Shown in pieces: positions 24,116 to 38,536 of a stretch of 64,000 bases of DNA. A program made the translations under genes and the position numbers. This DNA comes from Beroe ovata (Eukaryota > Ctenophora > Nuda > Beroida > Beroidae). Positions within the stretch are counted from its first letter, which is position 1; the number at the start of each line of letters is the position of its first letter. The DNA lies in the NCBI GenBank assembly GCA_946803715.1, contig CAMPET010000021.1, forward strand, positions 256,110-320,109, given 5' to 3'. Under the pieces are notes generated by a model, which was not told the origin of the DNA, searched no databases, and worked only from the letters and a program-made list of their open reading frames with translations.

Positions 24116-27100
24116 TTAGGTGTCCAGTATAATGTATATATAATGTAGGTGAGATCGGTATCGTACCTCTCTGGCTGTATTGGGGCTCGGTACACCAATA
24201 GTATCGGGCAGTCCAAACACGAGCAGCCCCGCTGTTCCAGCGCACGTGGAGAATAATGCCAGGGTCAGGAATCTAGAGGTAGAATAATGAACAGATAGTG
24301 CAGAGTCTGCAATAAAGTGTACAGAGACTGATATGTGTGGGGTATTAATTATCATGTACAATCCATAGCAAATCACCGTGGTGTTCCGATAGGTATAGAA
24401 TGCAGTGCAGAGTGCTCACCGATTCCAGTTAAATAGCAGGCTAGCTTGGGGTCCGAGTGCAGCTGCAACCTGTGCCACCAAACTACACCAGCCCAATATC
24501 TTGCCCCTGTGTGACGTGGGGGCGAGTTCGATTGTGTACACGTAGATGGAACCAAACGTCGCCGATATCATCATGCTAGCTATCAGACAGCAAAGCTGCT
24601 CCAGGGTGAAGTGAGGTGTGATGTTGTAGGGCATCATCGCTATCACACACGATACACACGCTGAAATACATATCACTACAGACCTTTCACTTCACAGCCA
24701 AAGCTGCAAAATAGCAATCTAATGATTATATGAGTCTATAAACTCTGCTCGATTCATACGATTCACTAGTGATCTTACCGACGAGTAGGAATGTGATGAC
24801 CGATGGCTTCCTCCCCCAGTACTCAGTAGGGAAGGACATGCCTATGTAGGCTATCATCTCGGCAATAGCAGCGAGCATGTAACTGTGATACATGTTATTC
24901 CCAAAACTGCCCCAGCTGAACCCAAACCCGTAGTAGAGGAACCCAGCCACACTCCAAACCCATGTTAGTATGAGTATCTGTACGAGGAGGGCCCTAGAGG
25001 GAAAATAAATGCCCTGTTATGTCCATACTGGATTCAGTAAATGCTAAACCAGAGATCTTCAACATTCTATTGATTCTAATAGCATTCAATAGGTGATTCT
25101 GATTCACATCAGCTCGATGCAGGGTGCTATATCAATAGACTTCAATTACATCCTGCACACACTCACTTATATCTCCACACATCTCTCATGTTGTCTGCAA
25201 AGGACTGGACTACTTTTCCTGAATCATCTGCACCCTCTGAATCATCTAGGCTCACGCTGTCTATATCGAAATCACTCCTGTTCATAGTTATCAGCCATCG
25301 GAGACTGGATTTCGCCTTTTCCTCGTTATCTGAAAAATAATCAATGTAATGTTTAACGGTATACTGATAATGTTCTCAGGGGGAGCTAGCGATATTCTGG
25401 ACAGAAATGAGATTCTTTTGCTATAAGTAGAACAAGGATATATTGATTAAATTAAGTAAATTGATTACTTATTAAATTTAGTAAATATCAGTAAACGGTC
25501 ATCATCGGTAGCTATTAATAGCAGTGGATATAGGTACTGCTGTATCTCTATTCTCTATTTTCTTATCATATGATATTGGATAACTCACTCTTGTTAACCA
25601 ATAAGAACCGAGGGGATTCTGGAAAAAGGAGCAAAGGTATCAGAGAGACAACAAACAGGATACCAGAGGATGCAGCCAACCAGTGCCAACTGTAGCGAGA
25701 GAGGGGTTGTTATAGCCATCCATTATGGAATCGAATAATAAGAGACGTCATATAATTCAGCTGGTTTGTATCTCCAATCTATTTTCAAGTAGATGACGTT
25801 GGGGTCTTAAATCTTAATGACTTACTTTCTGATAAGGTATTCCGCTGTGATGGTCAGAATGAGGTATCCCAGGCTCCAAAAAATCTGCAAAGTACTGTTT
25901 GCCAGGACTCGGTACTTCTGGGGCAGGTACTCCAAAGATAGGATTGTAACTCCGGGTATACTGATTGTAGAACCAGCGCCTAGTGATGGCAGATATAGTA
26001 CACTTTCATCATGGTTTGGAGATGCCTGATTCATGATTTATTTCATCTAGCAACATATTAAAATACAATGTATCATAGTACCTACCTTGCAGGAACCGAA
26101 ATGCGAAGAGGAAGGCTATGTTGGGTGTAAATACGATGGCAAAAGTGGCTACCGTCACAGTTGAATACCCTATAAGGGTGCCCAACTTCCTCCCAATACT
26201 GTCCAGTAAACCCCTGTAGACAAGCAGTTTTTTGAGAACAGCAGCTGCAGTTAATCACTAGCAGCATTTTCCAATTCTGATGACATAGTTTTGAGTGTAC
26301 ATTCATTGATGATAGTTTCATAGGCTGACACTCGTCTGCACTCACCCGCCCACTAGAGCTCCGAGAAATCCTCCACCGAAGAATGCAGACCCGACCATTG
26401 TTTGGAGGTACTCTCTGTCACAGTAGAGACTCCATTTGATTGCAAATGTTAGTTCTGCATCAGCTTTCCAGAAGAAATCTGCACCGTGTTTCAGTGGTGT
26501 TAATAAAGCTTTACCAGCACTGCCTTGATCAACTGTCCCACAGAGGTTTGCTCTGTTGTATTGCACTCTCTCTGAAGATAGCAACCATTAACAGTTCAAC
26601 ACTTTCTAAAAGTAATAATTGCAGCAAATCGTCAATAACTTATGATCTACACCTAGTAAATGACTGATCCAATATCCATGCTTGTCACTTGACCGTCCAC
26701 TCACCTGGGCAGTACATTCTGTAGCTACCAAAGTTGTTGAGTTTGATCGTAGCCAGCTCATCAACAACTGCCATAACACCGAAATCATCACCCAAATCAA
26801 CAGATACTGAGTTGCACGTCACACTAGCATTTCTTGATACCCAACTTTGATGTCCCAGATCAAGTGCACAGTTCAGATTGTTGAGATCTTGTCCAAACTT
26901 CACAGAAACAAGCTTCTCACAAGAATGTTCACCGTTCTGACAATTATCAAATGATGTGACTCTGAGTCGCTGGTCTTTCTGATTGAGTTCAAATTGGATG
27001 GATCCTAATGTTCTTCCATTCTCGCCAAACATTATCACTGTTGGTGAAGAGGTCTCACTGTCATATACTAACCCATGTAATTCTATCAGGCATCTGTATT

Positions 27101-27659
27101 CGAATGCAGTTTCACTGGTTCCTTTCACATCCCTTAAACCTGATCAATAATTAGTCACGGGTTAAATTAGTCCATCATCCTGGTATCAATCTAACAACAC
27201 GTGGCTTTGTCAAACCTAACTCACCTGAGTCAGAGATGATATTAGTCCTGCGGTAGCACTCCTCACTGGAATTGGCACACCTCCAAAGGCTGTATGGCAC
27301 AAACCCCCCGAAGTTAGGAAAATAAACTGCAGCCGGCATTACCTGAAAGAGTGATTTCATCATGAAATCAAGTTATGCACGTTATACCTGGGAACATAAA
27401 GGTCGGATCCTACAGTTGATCTTGCTGATGAATACTTAACGCCTAATGGACCTACCAAAAAGTATGCAAAGACTCCAAGTAACAGAAACAAGAACGAGAG
27501 TTTGGGAGATCTGCATGCCGATTCCACCACATCTTCAATAGTAACTCTGTTATGTGTTTTCTTCGCATCTTTTTCATCCAGAAAATAGTGCCCATCATAT
27601 TTTTGTCCAGTGTTTTTGTCTTGAATCAACGGCGTGAGGACAGTTTGATCAGCTGGCAT
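24116..27659 (-). CDS. SLC22-like major facilitator carrier (organic ion transporter), 11 exons
   Basis: All junctions agree in phase: 27659-27456, 27342-27225, 27139-26705, 26571-26346, 26213-26086, 25979-25826, 25689-25589, 25329-25167, 24993-24779, 24660-24420, 24272-24116, giving 713 residues. Family marks: FLFLLLG (TM1), GLLDSIGRKLG (loop 2-3), FRFLQG (TM4), LEYLPQKYR (TM5), FPESPRFLLVNK before the large cytosolic loop, YWGRKPSV, YVYTIELAPTSHRGK (TM10 region) and LPDTIGVPSPNT at the end. Such carriers move organic cations, anions or carnitine across the plasma membrane; the substrate cannot be told. Exon 3 adds about 145 residues with several cysteines to the first extracellular loop, making it longer than usual family members (about 550). 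The last exon could end earlier at a GTACGA donor. Confidence 0.9.
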
Positions 27660-28364
27660 ATCAGACAAGAAATTTATGAGATTATCAATCGGCAGGAACA
27701 GCAATGAAAATGAATAAACTTGTATGAATGAAAATGAGCAGTTTACTGCTCTTATATATATGCGGAAGCTATCTGAAATTCTTGGATGACGAAGTCCGTT
27801 GTAAGACATAATTTGGACGAACTGCAGCCCAGTCACGCAGTCACGTGACAATGCAGGTATTGACTGAAATTCAATTCCAACACGATAAACCGGTTATCAG
27901 CTGAAAACAGGATAAACCGGTTTTTGACAAACTCACTTATCAGGCTTTAAAGTAAGAAACGACTCAAATCAAAAGGTTTCTTATTCACAGCCACGAACGA
28001 CACACAATTCTGTACCATGTACAATAATAAAAAACGGTACATCTACTTCTAGTTCTAATTGTTTCAGGCTCTGGTCAAGAATTTTGGTAAATCACAAATA
28101 ATTATTACTAAGTGTAGTAAAGTTATTGTGACAATTGGTAAGCGGTAACGATTTTGAGGAAGAGTTAATTCAGTTAAGAATCTCGTTCTGGTTACTATAA
28201 TCATTAGATTTCAGTCCACTGATTCCAGTCATTAGTTGACTAACCTATCATGGCGTTATAGTAATAAAACTATAAAAGTCCGTGTTCTCAATCTTTATAC
28301 ATACTTCATACATATGACACTTTGAGATCCAGTTGCAAAGGGGGAGTTCTTGACGAATGCGGGG

Positions 28365-30086
28365 CTAGACATTCCTCTCAGAAGATTTCGTGGATGCATA
28401 TTCCTTATCCCCAACATTTTGAGGTTTATCATCCGTAGCTGCACCCTTATCAGCTATGACATCTGAAGTAATCTGTTCAGAACTCGACTTCACCAATTTT
28501 TTGATGTCTTCCACTGAGGTTTCATCCTCTGTTTGACTATCGTGGTCAGGAGTAGGAATGGAAACAGTGTGCTCAATGCGGGTCTTGATATCTGACAACT
28601 TGTCTGAACTCTCATTCTCAATGTCTTTAGCTTCACTTACAGCTGCTTTGGGGGGAGTGTCAGAAACCGTTTTATCTCTTTCCTCTTTATTATGCCGAGA
28701 CTCAGGTCTCGCAGCATCACTTGTTGCTTTGGCTGTGGGTGAATGAGACTTTGGTGTGGTTGGTTTATTATGGCTCGAGGTGGCTGGCTTAGTCGGGGTG
28801 GCTGGCTTAGTCGGGGTGGCTGGCTTACTTGGAGTGGCCGGCTTAGTTGGAGTGGCTCTCTTAGTTGGAGTGGCCACTGGCTCCCTTTCCACAACTTTTT
28901 CTCCACTAATTGTAACATTGTCCTTTTCCGACTGCTGCTCAGTTTCTGAATCTTTGGTGCCAATAACATCTGCCTCGAAATCACTATCATTCGAATTCAT
29001 ATCAATTTCGTTTTTGGGTTTACCATCTTCATGTTTATCAACATTCCCAGTTTCAATTTTCTGACCTTCGGAATCATCGTCTCCGTAGAAATCATCCAAT
29101 TCATCACCTTCTTTCTTCTCCTCGGACATGAACTGGACAGTAGTAGCTGTGGCAATCTCAGTCCTTACTTCGGATTTTGGAGTTGTTGCAGCTTTCTCCA
29201 GCTCCTGCTGATCATTAACAGCTTTAGGGACATGATCCGCTTGATCATCCAAACAAAGAACTCCCTCCACTTCAACTTCTTCTTCCACTGGAGAATCCTT
29301 GTTAGTTTGTTGCACCAGCTTCATTGATTCTATGAGCGATTCACTGGCCGGCACGAATATGTCACCGTTTGTACACTTCCTGAACTCACTGGCTAACGCA
29401 TGTTCTGAGTGGAGTTTCATACGACCGAGTGGGTGCCGTTTCCGTGTTTCTCCGCTGCACCTGACGAAATAGTACGTGCTCAACATTTCTATGGGTAATC
29501 TGATCATGCCACAAAATCGTCGTAAAATTCTGTTTTTCTAACGTATTTGCAGTAAGACTGGTTTGCACGCTTATCAGTTGAATTTAGAAGTCTAATTATT
29601 GAGAGGGGGAAGTACATTGAATACCAGTCACGGGATATTCCTGAGATAGGGACGTATGGATAAAATTGAAAACCGGTCAGACAGGTTTTTCATCAAACAG
29701 CAGCGAGCGTTGCATTTCTGATTTAATGTTATAAAAGACAAACTCAAAGAGGCCCTGAATTAGAATAGTTTTTTCATCGTATCATTATCAAATGGACTGT
29801 TCACATGAACGACGATGTCTAATCATATGACCGAGAAGTTAAGAGGGGTGGGTATATTTTCTCAACAGATGATTCCCCTCACATTTCACAAGTATATTTC
29901 CCATATTTACAATCTCAGCGAGACTTTTATAGACTTAGAGCTAACTATATCAAAATGAATTATGAAAACGTACCTGCCAATTCCATCATGACAACTGTGC
30001 TCTCGCTGCAGATCCACCAACTCGTAGTTACAGTAGTTGTATCTCGGGTAGTGTCTATCAATCACCTTCTTCAGACGATACTTCAT
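28365..30086 (-). CDS. Unrecognised, largely disordered protein with a conserved-looking N-terminal region
   Basis: Two exons, 30086-29974 and 29499-28365, joined in phase 2 (GGCAG|GTACGT to ATCAG|A), for 415 residues. The first ~95 residues look folded: basic start (MKYRLKKVIDRHYP), then YNYCNYELVDLQREHSCHD, IEMLSTYYFVRCSGETRK and GDIFVPASESLIES. The rest is low-complexity: acidic stretches (DELDDFYGDDDSEG), then five or six TPTKPA-type repeats around residues 245-280, then Ser/Thr/Lys/Glu-rich tail ending SSERNV. The repeats resemble phosphorylatable proline-directed linkers. I do not recognise the family. It sits between two carrier genes on the same strand; no functional link is shown. 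Plus-strand open frames over the repeat are shadows. Confidence 0.75.
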
Positions 30087-30463
30087 CTTTCTCGAATATA
30101 TGCGTGTGCGTTGGAACAGAGACAAAACTCAAGTGTACTATGTGACGATCAAACAACTTTACTTTCGTATACTTCTCTCCATGTAGAAGAGAGAATAGCA
30201 TGTAAGATGTGGACTGCTTGATAATTTGTATTGCAGCCGTATTGAGCAGTCTTTCCAAAAAGTAGAGACAATATGCTATTATTATGCGTGAGTACTGAGT
30301 ACTGAATAATCATTCTATCATTATTCTGGTACGGATGGAATGAGGGCTTGGAATTCATTTTGGAAAAGTTTGGAGAATGTACGGATATGAAAATCAAAAC
30401 AACTTTATTCCAAAAATGAATTCATCAGGAATAGAGAAAAGTGGAGGCAGGAAAAGGAAATCA

Positions 30464-32014
30464 CTAATCGGAATCATACCCCCCTAATTCCCAGACAAAA
30501 CCTTTAGAATACAACCTCTCCTTCTCGCTATTGTCCCCGTTAGCCAGGTATCTAGCGCACAGCAAGAGCACTGACATAGCCCCAAACAGTGCTGTGTATA
30601 CCACGAAGAACTTGACCTCCCTTCTCACAGCTACATACACTGTGAGGTACGGTGCGGCCGTGTTGATGGTGTGTCCTAGTGAGAGTAGAAACTCTCCCAT
30701 AGCACCGTGATAAGACGGGGGATACATCTCTTGTAGGAGAAGCACGATGAGAATCCTAGCACCTTGGACCAGACAGTTTGCCATTGTCATCTGTAGGAGA
30801 ACGCCCTGCTGCCCTCTCAACCACAATATGTTGATCAGGAGTGCAGTGGTGGCAGCGGTGAAGCAGAGGAATGCGGACCATGTTCTGCCGACCAGTTGGG
30901 AGAATGACACGGCAGACATGGTGATCAAGATGTTGATCACGTGACCTTTCGCTAAACTGCCCAAAGTCCCTGGCGAAATGCCAAGACATTTGCTCTCGAG
31001 GGGAGCTCTGTCTCTGTATATATTGTAATCTCCCTGCAGGAAGTCAGGGAGTTAGCGAATTGTCAACTTTCGAATAAAAAACCAACAGTACGTGTCCAAC
31101 AGTACGTGTCCGGAACTTACCTCGAGAATGTACGGAATGGCTGTGTGGAAAGTCGTTATCACCAGATTCTTTACGGTCATGACAGCTAGAAGGACAGTGG
31201 TGGTCTTCTCTGATTCCATAGCGAACATACCCCCGAATGTCTTCCTCTTCTCCACCTGACACCGTGACCAAGTGATAAGGTGTGATAGGTCCTCTGAGCT
31301 GTTGTCCTTGAACATTTTGCTGAGTGCAGCCCTGCCCTCGCCGGGCTTCCCACTTCGTATGAGATGTTTGGGAGAGTCGTCCAGGAGGATGAAGAGAATG
31401 AGAGGGAGGAGGCAGGGAATGTAGAGTATAATCATGAGGTTCCTCCACCCCACGATATGGAGTGAAGTCATGGCAACAAATGCTGAGCACGTGGCTCCCA
31501 TCTGTCCAGCCACGGTCAGGACTGCGTTAACAGGGAGTCTGGCACTGCTTGGACTAACCTCAACTACCGCACAAACACCACTAGAGCTGACAAACTGGAA
31601 TGATGCAAAGGATATCGCCCTGAAGATAAGGTAGCAGGCGAAGTTTTGCTGTGTCACAGACATAATACCGGACACCAACATCATGACCAGCCCTCCGATA
31701 ATGTTCTTCCTCCTCCCCAGTGCATGACACGTGAAGTTACCGATGAATGCACCCAGAGTCATGGCAAGGGAGCCAGTCCCCAGCAGAATGAGGACATGCT
31801 TCTTCTTGAGACCCCATTCACACGACACATTCGGTAGGATCAGGCTTCCGAGGTGAGCAGCCTGTACGGCAGTCAGGAATACCGCAGCTGCAGATATCAG
31901 TATTTTGTACTGTGACCATCCAAATCCTGCTTGTTCAATTCCACTCTCGATACTGAGATACTTTCGAGGAGTGAGGAATGCTTGCCTCTCTTCTTCCTTC
32001 TCTACTTCACTCAT
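30464..32014 (-). CDS. SVOP/SV2-like major facilitator carrier, two exons
   Basis: Exon 1 32014-31121, exon 2 31033-30464, phase-0 junction (CTCGAG|GTAAGT to CCTGCAG|GGAGAT), 487 residues. Start chosen at the ATG of MSEVEKEEERQAF; the frame upstream has no ATG. About 12 transmembrane segments. SVOP-like marks: IEQAGFGWSQYK before TM1, CEWGLKKK after it, the loop GNFTCHALGRRKNI, and VVEVSPSSARLP after TM4. The cytosolic loop is short (about 60 residues). SV2/SVOP relatives are carriers of mostly unknown substrate. A polyadenylation signal (AATAAA read on minus, 30404-30409) lies about 55 bp after the stop. It is more distant from SLC22 than the neighbouring 11-exon carrier. Confidence 0.87.
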
Positions 32015-33164
32015 ATCCTCAGCAATGACGAGAATCACCAAGATTGGCAGCAGCAATTGAATTAGTGTTCATGTATAATAGGCATCGGCATGAGTTCTAT
32101 ACTCACTATAGTAAAATTGTCGTTCAATCGTTATAAATCAATTGTTGGTAAATGGAATCAATCATTGTAAATCTAGAGTCCTGTAATATAACGAGAAAGA
32201 AATAAAGCAGTAGCAAAGGAACACAGGTCTCCTTAGAGTGTAGTTTGTAACTTCGAAAATGGAAGCAACACACTCCATGAGTTTCATTCCGATTCACGAA
32301 TACAATAGGAATGGGGCGGGGCGATGTGAATTACACCAATCCCTTATTTGAAAAAACCATCACATTATTCTACAACACGGGCTACTTTTATTCATCTCTT
32401 TCATTGAGTTGATTGTTAATTGATTTTCACAGCCAATTAATTATCAGAAGCCAGGGGAATATAACACATGTAGGTAATACTGCAATTACGAGACTGCGCA
32501 ATAAACCTATTATTATAAACCCCCATTATTATAAACCCCCATTATCATAAACCCCCAGAGTAACAAACCCCTACTTCCGAATCCCATATATGGACTGACT
32601 GACCTTAAATCGATGAGTTCTGGAAGTAGAATCATCCACTCAGGGTCAGACTCAGCTTCAGGCCTTGGTCCTTGGTCCATGAATGGCGTGACAGGCATCG
32701 CTAGAAAATCAAATTCTGGGAAATCTAACGTCTACCCATCCAAACTCTCGTAACTATAGATGACAAAATGTGTATTGTGCCCAAACGAAAACAAGCGTAT
32801 ATGAAAGTCGTGCCAAAAGTTTGGTCACAAAGTCGAAATGATCGAATAAATTTGGAATGAATTGACGACGCGCGCTCTATCTAGTGCGCGCGCTGAAATC
32901 GACAAAAAGGTCATCCTGTTGATCATAGTTTTTGTTTCGCGCGCGACGCAGATGCTTCTAACTTCATGGTGGCATCGGGCAAGTCCTACTATTTGGGCAA
33001 TTTCAAGTCATAAGCTTGAATCAAACTTGATATAAGCGAGAAAAGGAACTTTTTCCCTGGAAAAATCATCTGGATATATCTTTGAATATCAATCGACAAC
33101 CAGAGAACCTACGAATTACCTTTGTAAGCTCCATCATACACAGGTACAACTAGTTATGTAGTTT

Positions 33165-33404
33165 ATGAAGGGCTATCATAAGAGACTAGCTGAAGTCATT
33201 GCAGAGAAGACTAATGAGGAGTATAGGGATGTCATCAGTGCAATGAGAACAAAACTGTCGTTTGCTTTACTCAAGAGCGTTTTAGTGTCAGTGAGGGGAT
33301 TCCGTGGCAAATATTCCCGTGCCCCAGAGCTACCAATTTCTGCAATATCATTCAATTTGAAACCAGACGGGATATCCGGAGCTAGTTCACCCCTTAAATT
33401 CTGA
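33165..33404 (+). CDS. Possible C-terminal remnant of a mobile-element protein
   Basis: 79 codons. The middle (RLAEVIAEKTNEEY, RTKLSFALLKSVL, VRGFRGK) resembles, from memory, a tail found in repetitive element-encoded proteins of cnidarians and sponges. No catalytic domain is present and there is no intact gene around it. A chance frame is possible. Confidence 0.3.
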   Translation: MKGYHKRLAEVIAEKTNEEYRDVISAMRTKLSFALLKSVLVSVRGFRGKYSRAPELPISAISFNLKPDGISGASSPLKF

Positions 33405-35254
33405 GTTATTAAAAGGGTCAGAGGTTGAATTTTCGTTGCTTAATAAGTTTATCTCATTGCTGTAATTTTCATGAAGGGCTGTAGATTACAGCTGAAGCAT
33501 GCTTTTTGAATCAAAATTTTTGATTGAGATAAGAATCATGGAGTACTGCAGTTTTCAGTTTTGATCGGTCTGTTTTGTTTTCATCTCTATCGATGACGTT
33601 CTTGCCCCAAATTTAAAACAAATTTTCTACCATATTCCATGAAGAGAATACACGTGACCTGATGTCAGTCCAGCACGGTATATAATCCACTGAGGCAGCA
33701 GTTCATGGATCAGGATAGAAAGATTGAAATTTGCTTGTCACAATATTTATACTCAGCATGCAGCAGATCTTTTAACTCTCGAAAAGCTAAATATCTACTT
33801 GCAGTCATCATGTTATCTTGACATGATATGACAAGGACTGCACTTCGATCACCGAGCTTTCTGTCGACAGCTATGATATGTATAGCAGTCAAATGTTGAC
33901 TAGGCATGTCACACAAATCCAATGAGCTTGTTGACCTTAGCTTGCGAGTAGTATGCAAAGTGGGGAAGGTGCCAGAGCAAGTCTGGAAGTGTGTACGACA
34001 ACTTATGATAGAACTCATTCTATTGGCTATCAAGTTGCTGCTTTTACAGACATTTTTCGCAAACTTGAAGAGTTCTGCCAGGTTATCGAATAAATCGAAG
34101 TGTCGCGTTGATTGTGTTGACAAATGTCGTCACAAATCATAGGATGGGAGGAGTAAGGAACAGTCAAAGGCGTGTTTTGAAATGACAATTGGGAAGATAC
34201 TTTGTGACGAACAGTGAACCATCCTCTCCGATTAGTTCAGAATATAATCGAATACCGCTTCACTCTCTAATCTACACTGGAACACAAATATCGTGTTTCC
34301 TACAGTGTTTACTCAGCAAGTTATCCGTTTCCAAGCAACGCAATTCTGGGATTTAATTTGTGCATCACCTGCCTCAACTGCAGTCTTTGGTCATATATGA
34401 GCTCATGAATTCATTCGCATATCATATTTCTAACAGTTTCTCATGGACCCCGTGAAGGTCATGCTTTAAACGGTTTCTCGGCGATTTGAAGGAATTCGAA
34501 TGACAATCCCGAAGAAGGGCTTTGAAAACTTTCATCCAAATTTTATTCATCCAGTCTTCAGTTAAGTGCTATGTATCTGATATGCGCAAGAATAAGCTGG
34601 GTAATTGATAGCGTTGGCACTGGCACTGTGTCACATTCAATTAAATTACTGACCCTGACAGGTGGCAGCCAGGCATAAACTATGAGCTAAAAATAGTTTG
34701 TAATGAAGGTGTTCCCAAAATTGGGATTTTGCGGATGCTAGGGTTATTTCAAATATGATTCATCCTTCTTTCCAGATTGAGATAATTCAGGTAGCCGCAT
34801 ATCATTTCCAAGTTTATGTAAGCAAAAATTTTCAGTCCTAACTTACTCTTTAATTCAAAAACCAAAGTTCGACTAATGCTGAGGCTAGAGACAGAAATAT
34901 TTCATTAATAAAATGGGTACACATATGTTTTTGTTATAAAGCGCGTTGCCATGGTAACAGAGTTAGTGGGGATAATAATGTAAAATATGCCGCTACATGG
35001 TAGTTGGTACCAATGGTGGCATCAGGGATTGGCTAGCGATGGCACTGGCACTGTAAGCTCTACGTAGACCTCTGGGGTCGCTGTTCCCTCATTCATGAAT
35101 GGGGTTGTGCTCAGAGAGGGAGGGAGTGAGGGGCAATAGTACCATCCGTGACTGGTGACATCAACCAACCTAACTGCTGTTCGTTACACTACCTGGTTCA
35201 ACCAGTTGCATAGTAGCCGAGCATGCAATATCCACTCTTTACCCAGACACGCAT

Positions 35255-35305
35255 ACACACACACACACACACATGACACACACACACACACACACACACA
35301 CAAGC
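35255..35305. repeat. CA microsatellite
   Basis: CA dinucleotide run with one ATGACA interruption; a short TG run follows at 35464-35477. Confidence 0.9.
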
Positions 35306-36062
35306 ACACACAGAGAGTGCCTAGTAACGATTGTTGTAGTAACGCGCACTGACTACGCATATTAACACCATGCCCAGCACTCGATAACCAGCATACACAG
35401 TGGAGTTGCATGCAAAATGTAATAAACACTAGCTCTCATATGTAACATGACGGTAGATTGCATGTGTGTGTGTGTGTCATGGTCACCGTAAGCAGTGAGT
35501 CTAGAGTAAAATATAAACTACCATTAGGACCATGATATTATCCAGTATAGAGTGAAACAAGAACTTATAAATCTAAGTTTTATAAACAGATTTACGCTCT
35601 GATACACGTACACTTCGTGAAATTCATGTCAAATCATTAGAATTACTCCAAATTATGAATCAAATGGTTGTCACATCTTCTAATGCCAAATCTAGACGAT
35701 CAAGGAGTGATAATACATCATGTTTGGTAATGAAATAAAATTGCGATGGTAGATGAAAACCTAGTTAATGTTTGTCAATCATGATCTAAACCTGATGGTA
35801 TAAACAAGTCTCCAAAGAGTAATCAGGGAGCTGTTTCAGATAGAGTCATACGAACTAGAATCATACTATGCATATTGGCACGTGATATTTTACCATTTGC
35901 TGGTTTCCTTCACATAAAACATAGATCAAACGAAGATAAAGTTTTCAATGCTAAATCTAAAGATAAGGACGCGGTGTTATATTCCATGACTATTTACACT
36001 ATAACGATCGCTGGCTGATATGTCCATGAGATGGGCGTGTCCATGAGATGGCCGTGGCACAT

Positions 36063-37687
<1,625 letters not shown>

Positions 37688-38536
37688 CACTAGAATAAGA
37701 AAGAAAGAGCAATCAAATCACAAGGGAATGACTAGGAGTGACAATTTGACAAAAACAAATGAAAGCGTGTGATCCTCAGTCGATAGGGTACATATTGTTG
37801 TTATAGGAACAACTCCGCAAAACTACTCGCGTATCAGATGAATATATATATATTTCAGATTTATGCGCTGCGCGGCTCAATTCATCTCAAAATTACTCGG
37901 GAAGACCATCCCAACAAATGATTATGAATGAACTATGCTTATTTTCTCAACGTAAATAATCAATTCAAGACCATAAACCAAACAAATGAAATATTGATTG
38001 CATTGTTTAAATGATCCTGCGGCGCGCGGCGCTGCTGTGCACACGTTGCGCGCCCCTGTTCTACTCAGTGAACTGAAAAGTCGTAGAAAGGACGCGCGCG
38101 CGGAGTATTTGGGTCACGCAGCGCGGGAACAGGCGCTGCTAAGCTACGTTTAACGCGCGCGTGACCATTGCATAAACAAATATTGCATTGACTGCAAAAT
38201 ATTCAACGCGCGCTGAGCTGTGCGGCCGCGGTTTATCCTTCATATGTTATACAACGTTTCGAATACAATTCAAGAATAAAATGAAAAACGCACAATGCAA
38301 TGCAACGCGTGCACACATTCCATAAACTTATGCCATTAAACTCATGAGCTGATACGAAAAATTTTGCGTGCACATGTTAGTTCAATTCTTTATGTACGAG
38401 CTATTTGCATTTGACTGTTTGACTGTTATCAAAGAAAATTTTCTTCCAATCATTAAACCCTGTGTTGTTAGCAAATCTAGCCAAATTTGTCTCTGTTCTA
38501 TTTATGTGAAATTGATTTCTTTGAATAGAAATTATT
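37688..38536. promoter_or_regulatory. Divergent intergenic region with a CpG/GCGC-rich islet
   Basis: 849 bp between the starts of ODF3 (minus) and the SDR gene (plus). The middle (about 38020-38230) is dense in GCGCGC and CGCG in an otherwise AT-rich setting, as expected of an unmethylated promoter islet or Z-DNA-prone sequence. No defined factor site is assigned. Confidence 0.5.

Larger units (their letters stand above)
32015..36062. other. Intergenic region with repeats and one possible element remnant
   Basis: No complete gene seen in 4 kb. Contents: a three-unit 16-bp tandem (TTATTATAAACCCCC, 32510-32555), GCGCGC-rich patches (32870-32945), a candidate transposon-derived frame at 33165-33404, and a CA microsatellite (35255-35305). 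A 137-codon minus-strand frame at 33710-34123 lacks domains. Confidence 0.5.

Noticed and set aside
28743-29064. Plus-strand frames rich in GWLSRG/VAGLVG
   Set aside because: They are the complement of the TPTKPA repeats of the minus-strand gene.
33710-34123. 137-codon minus-strand frame
   Set aside because: No recognisable features and no supporting neighbours or splice signals.
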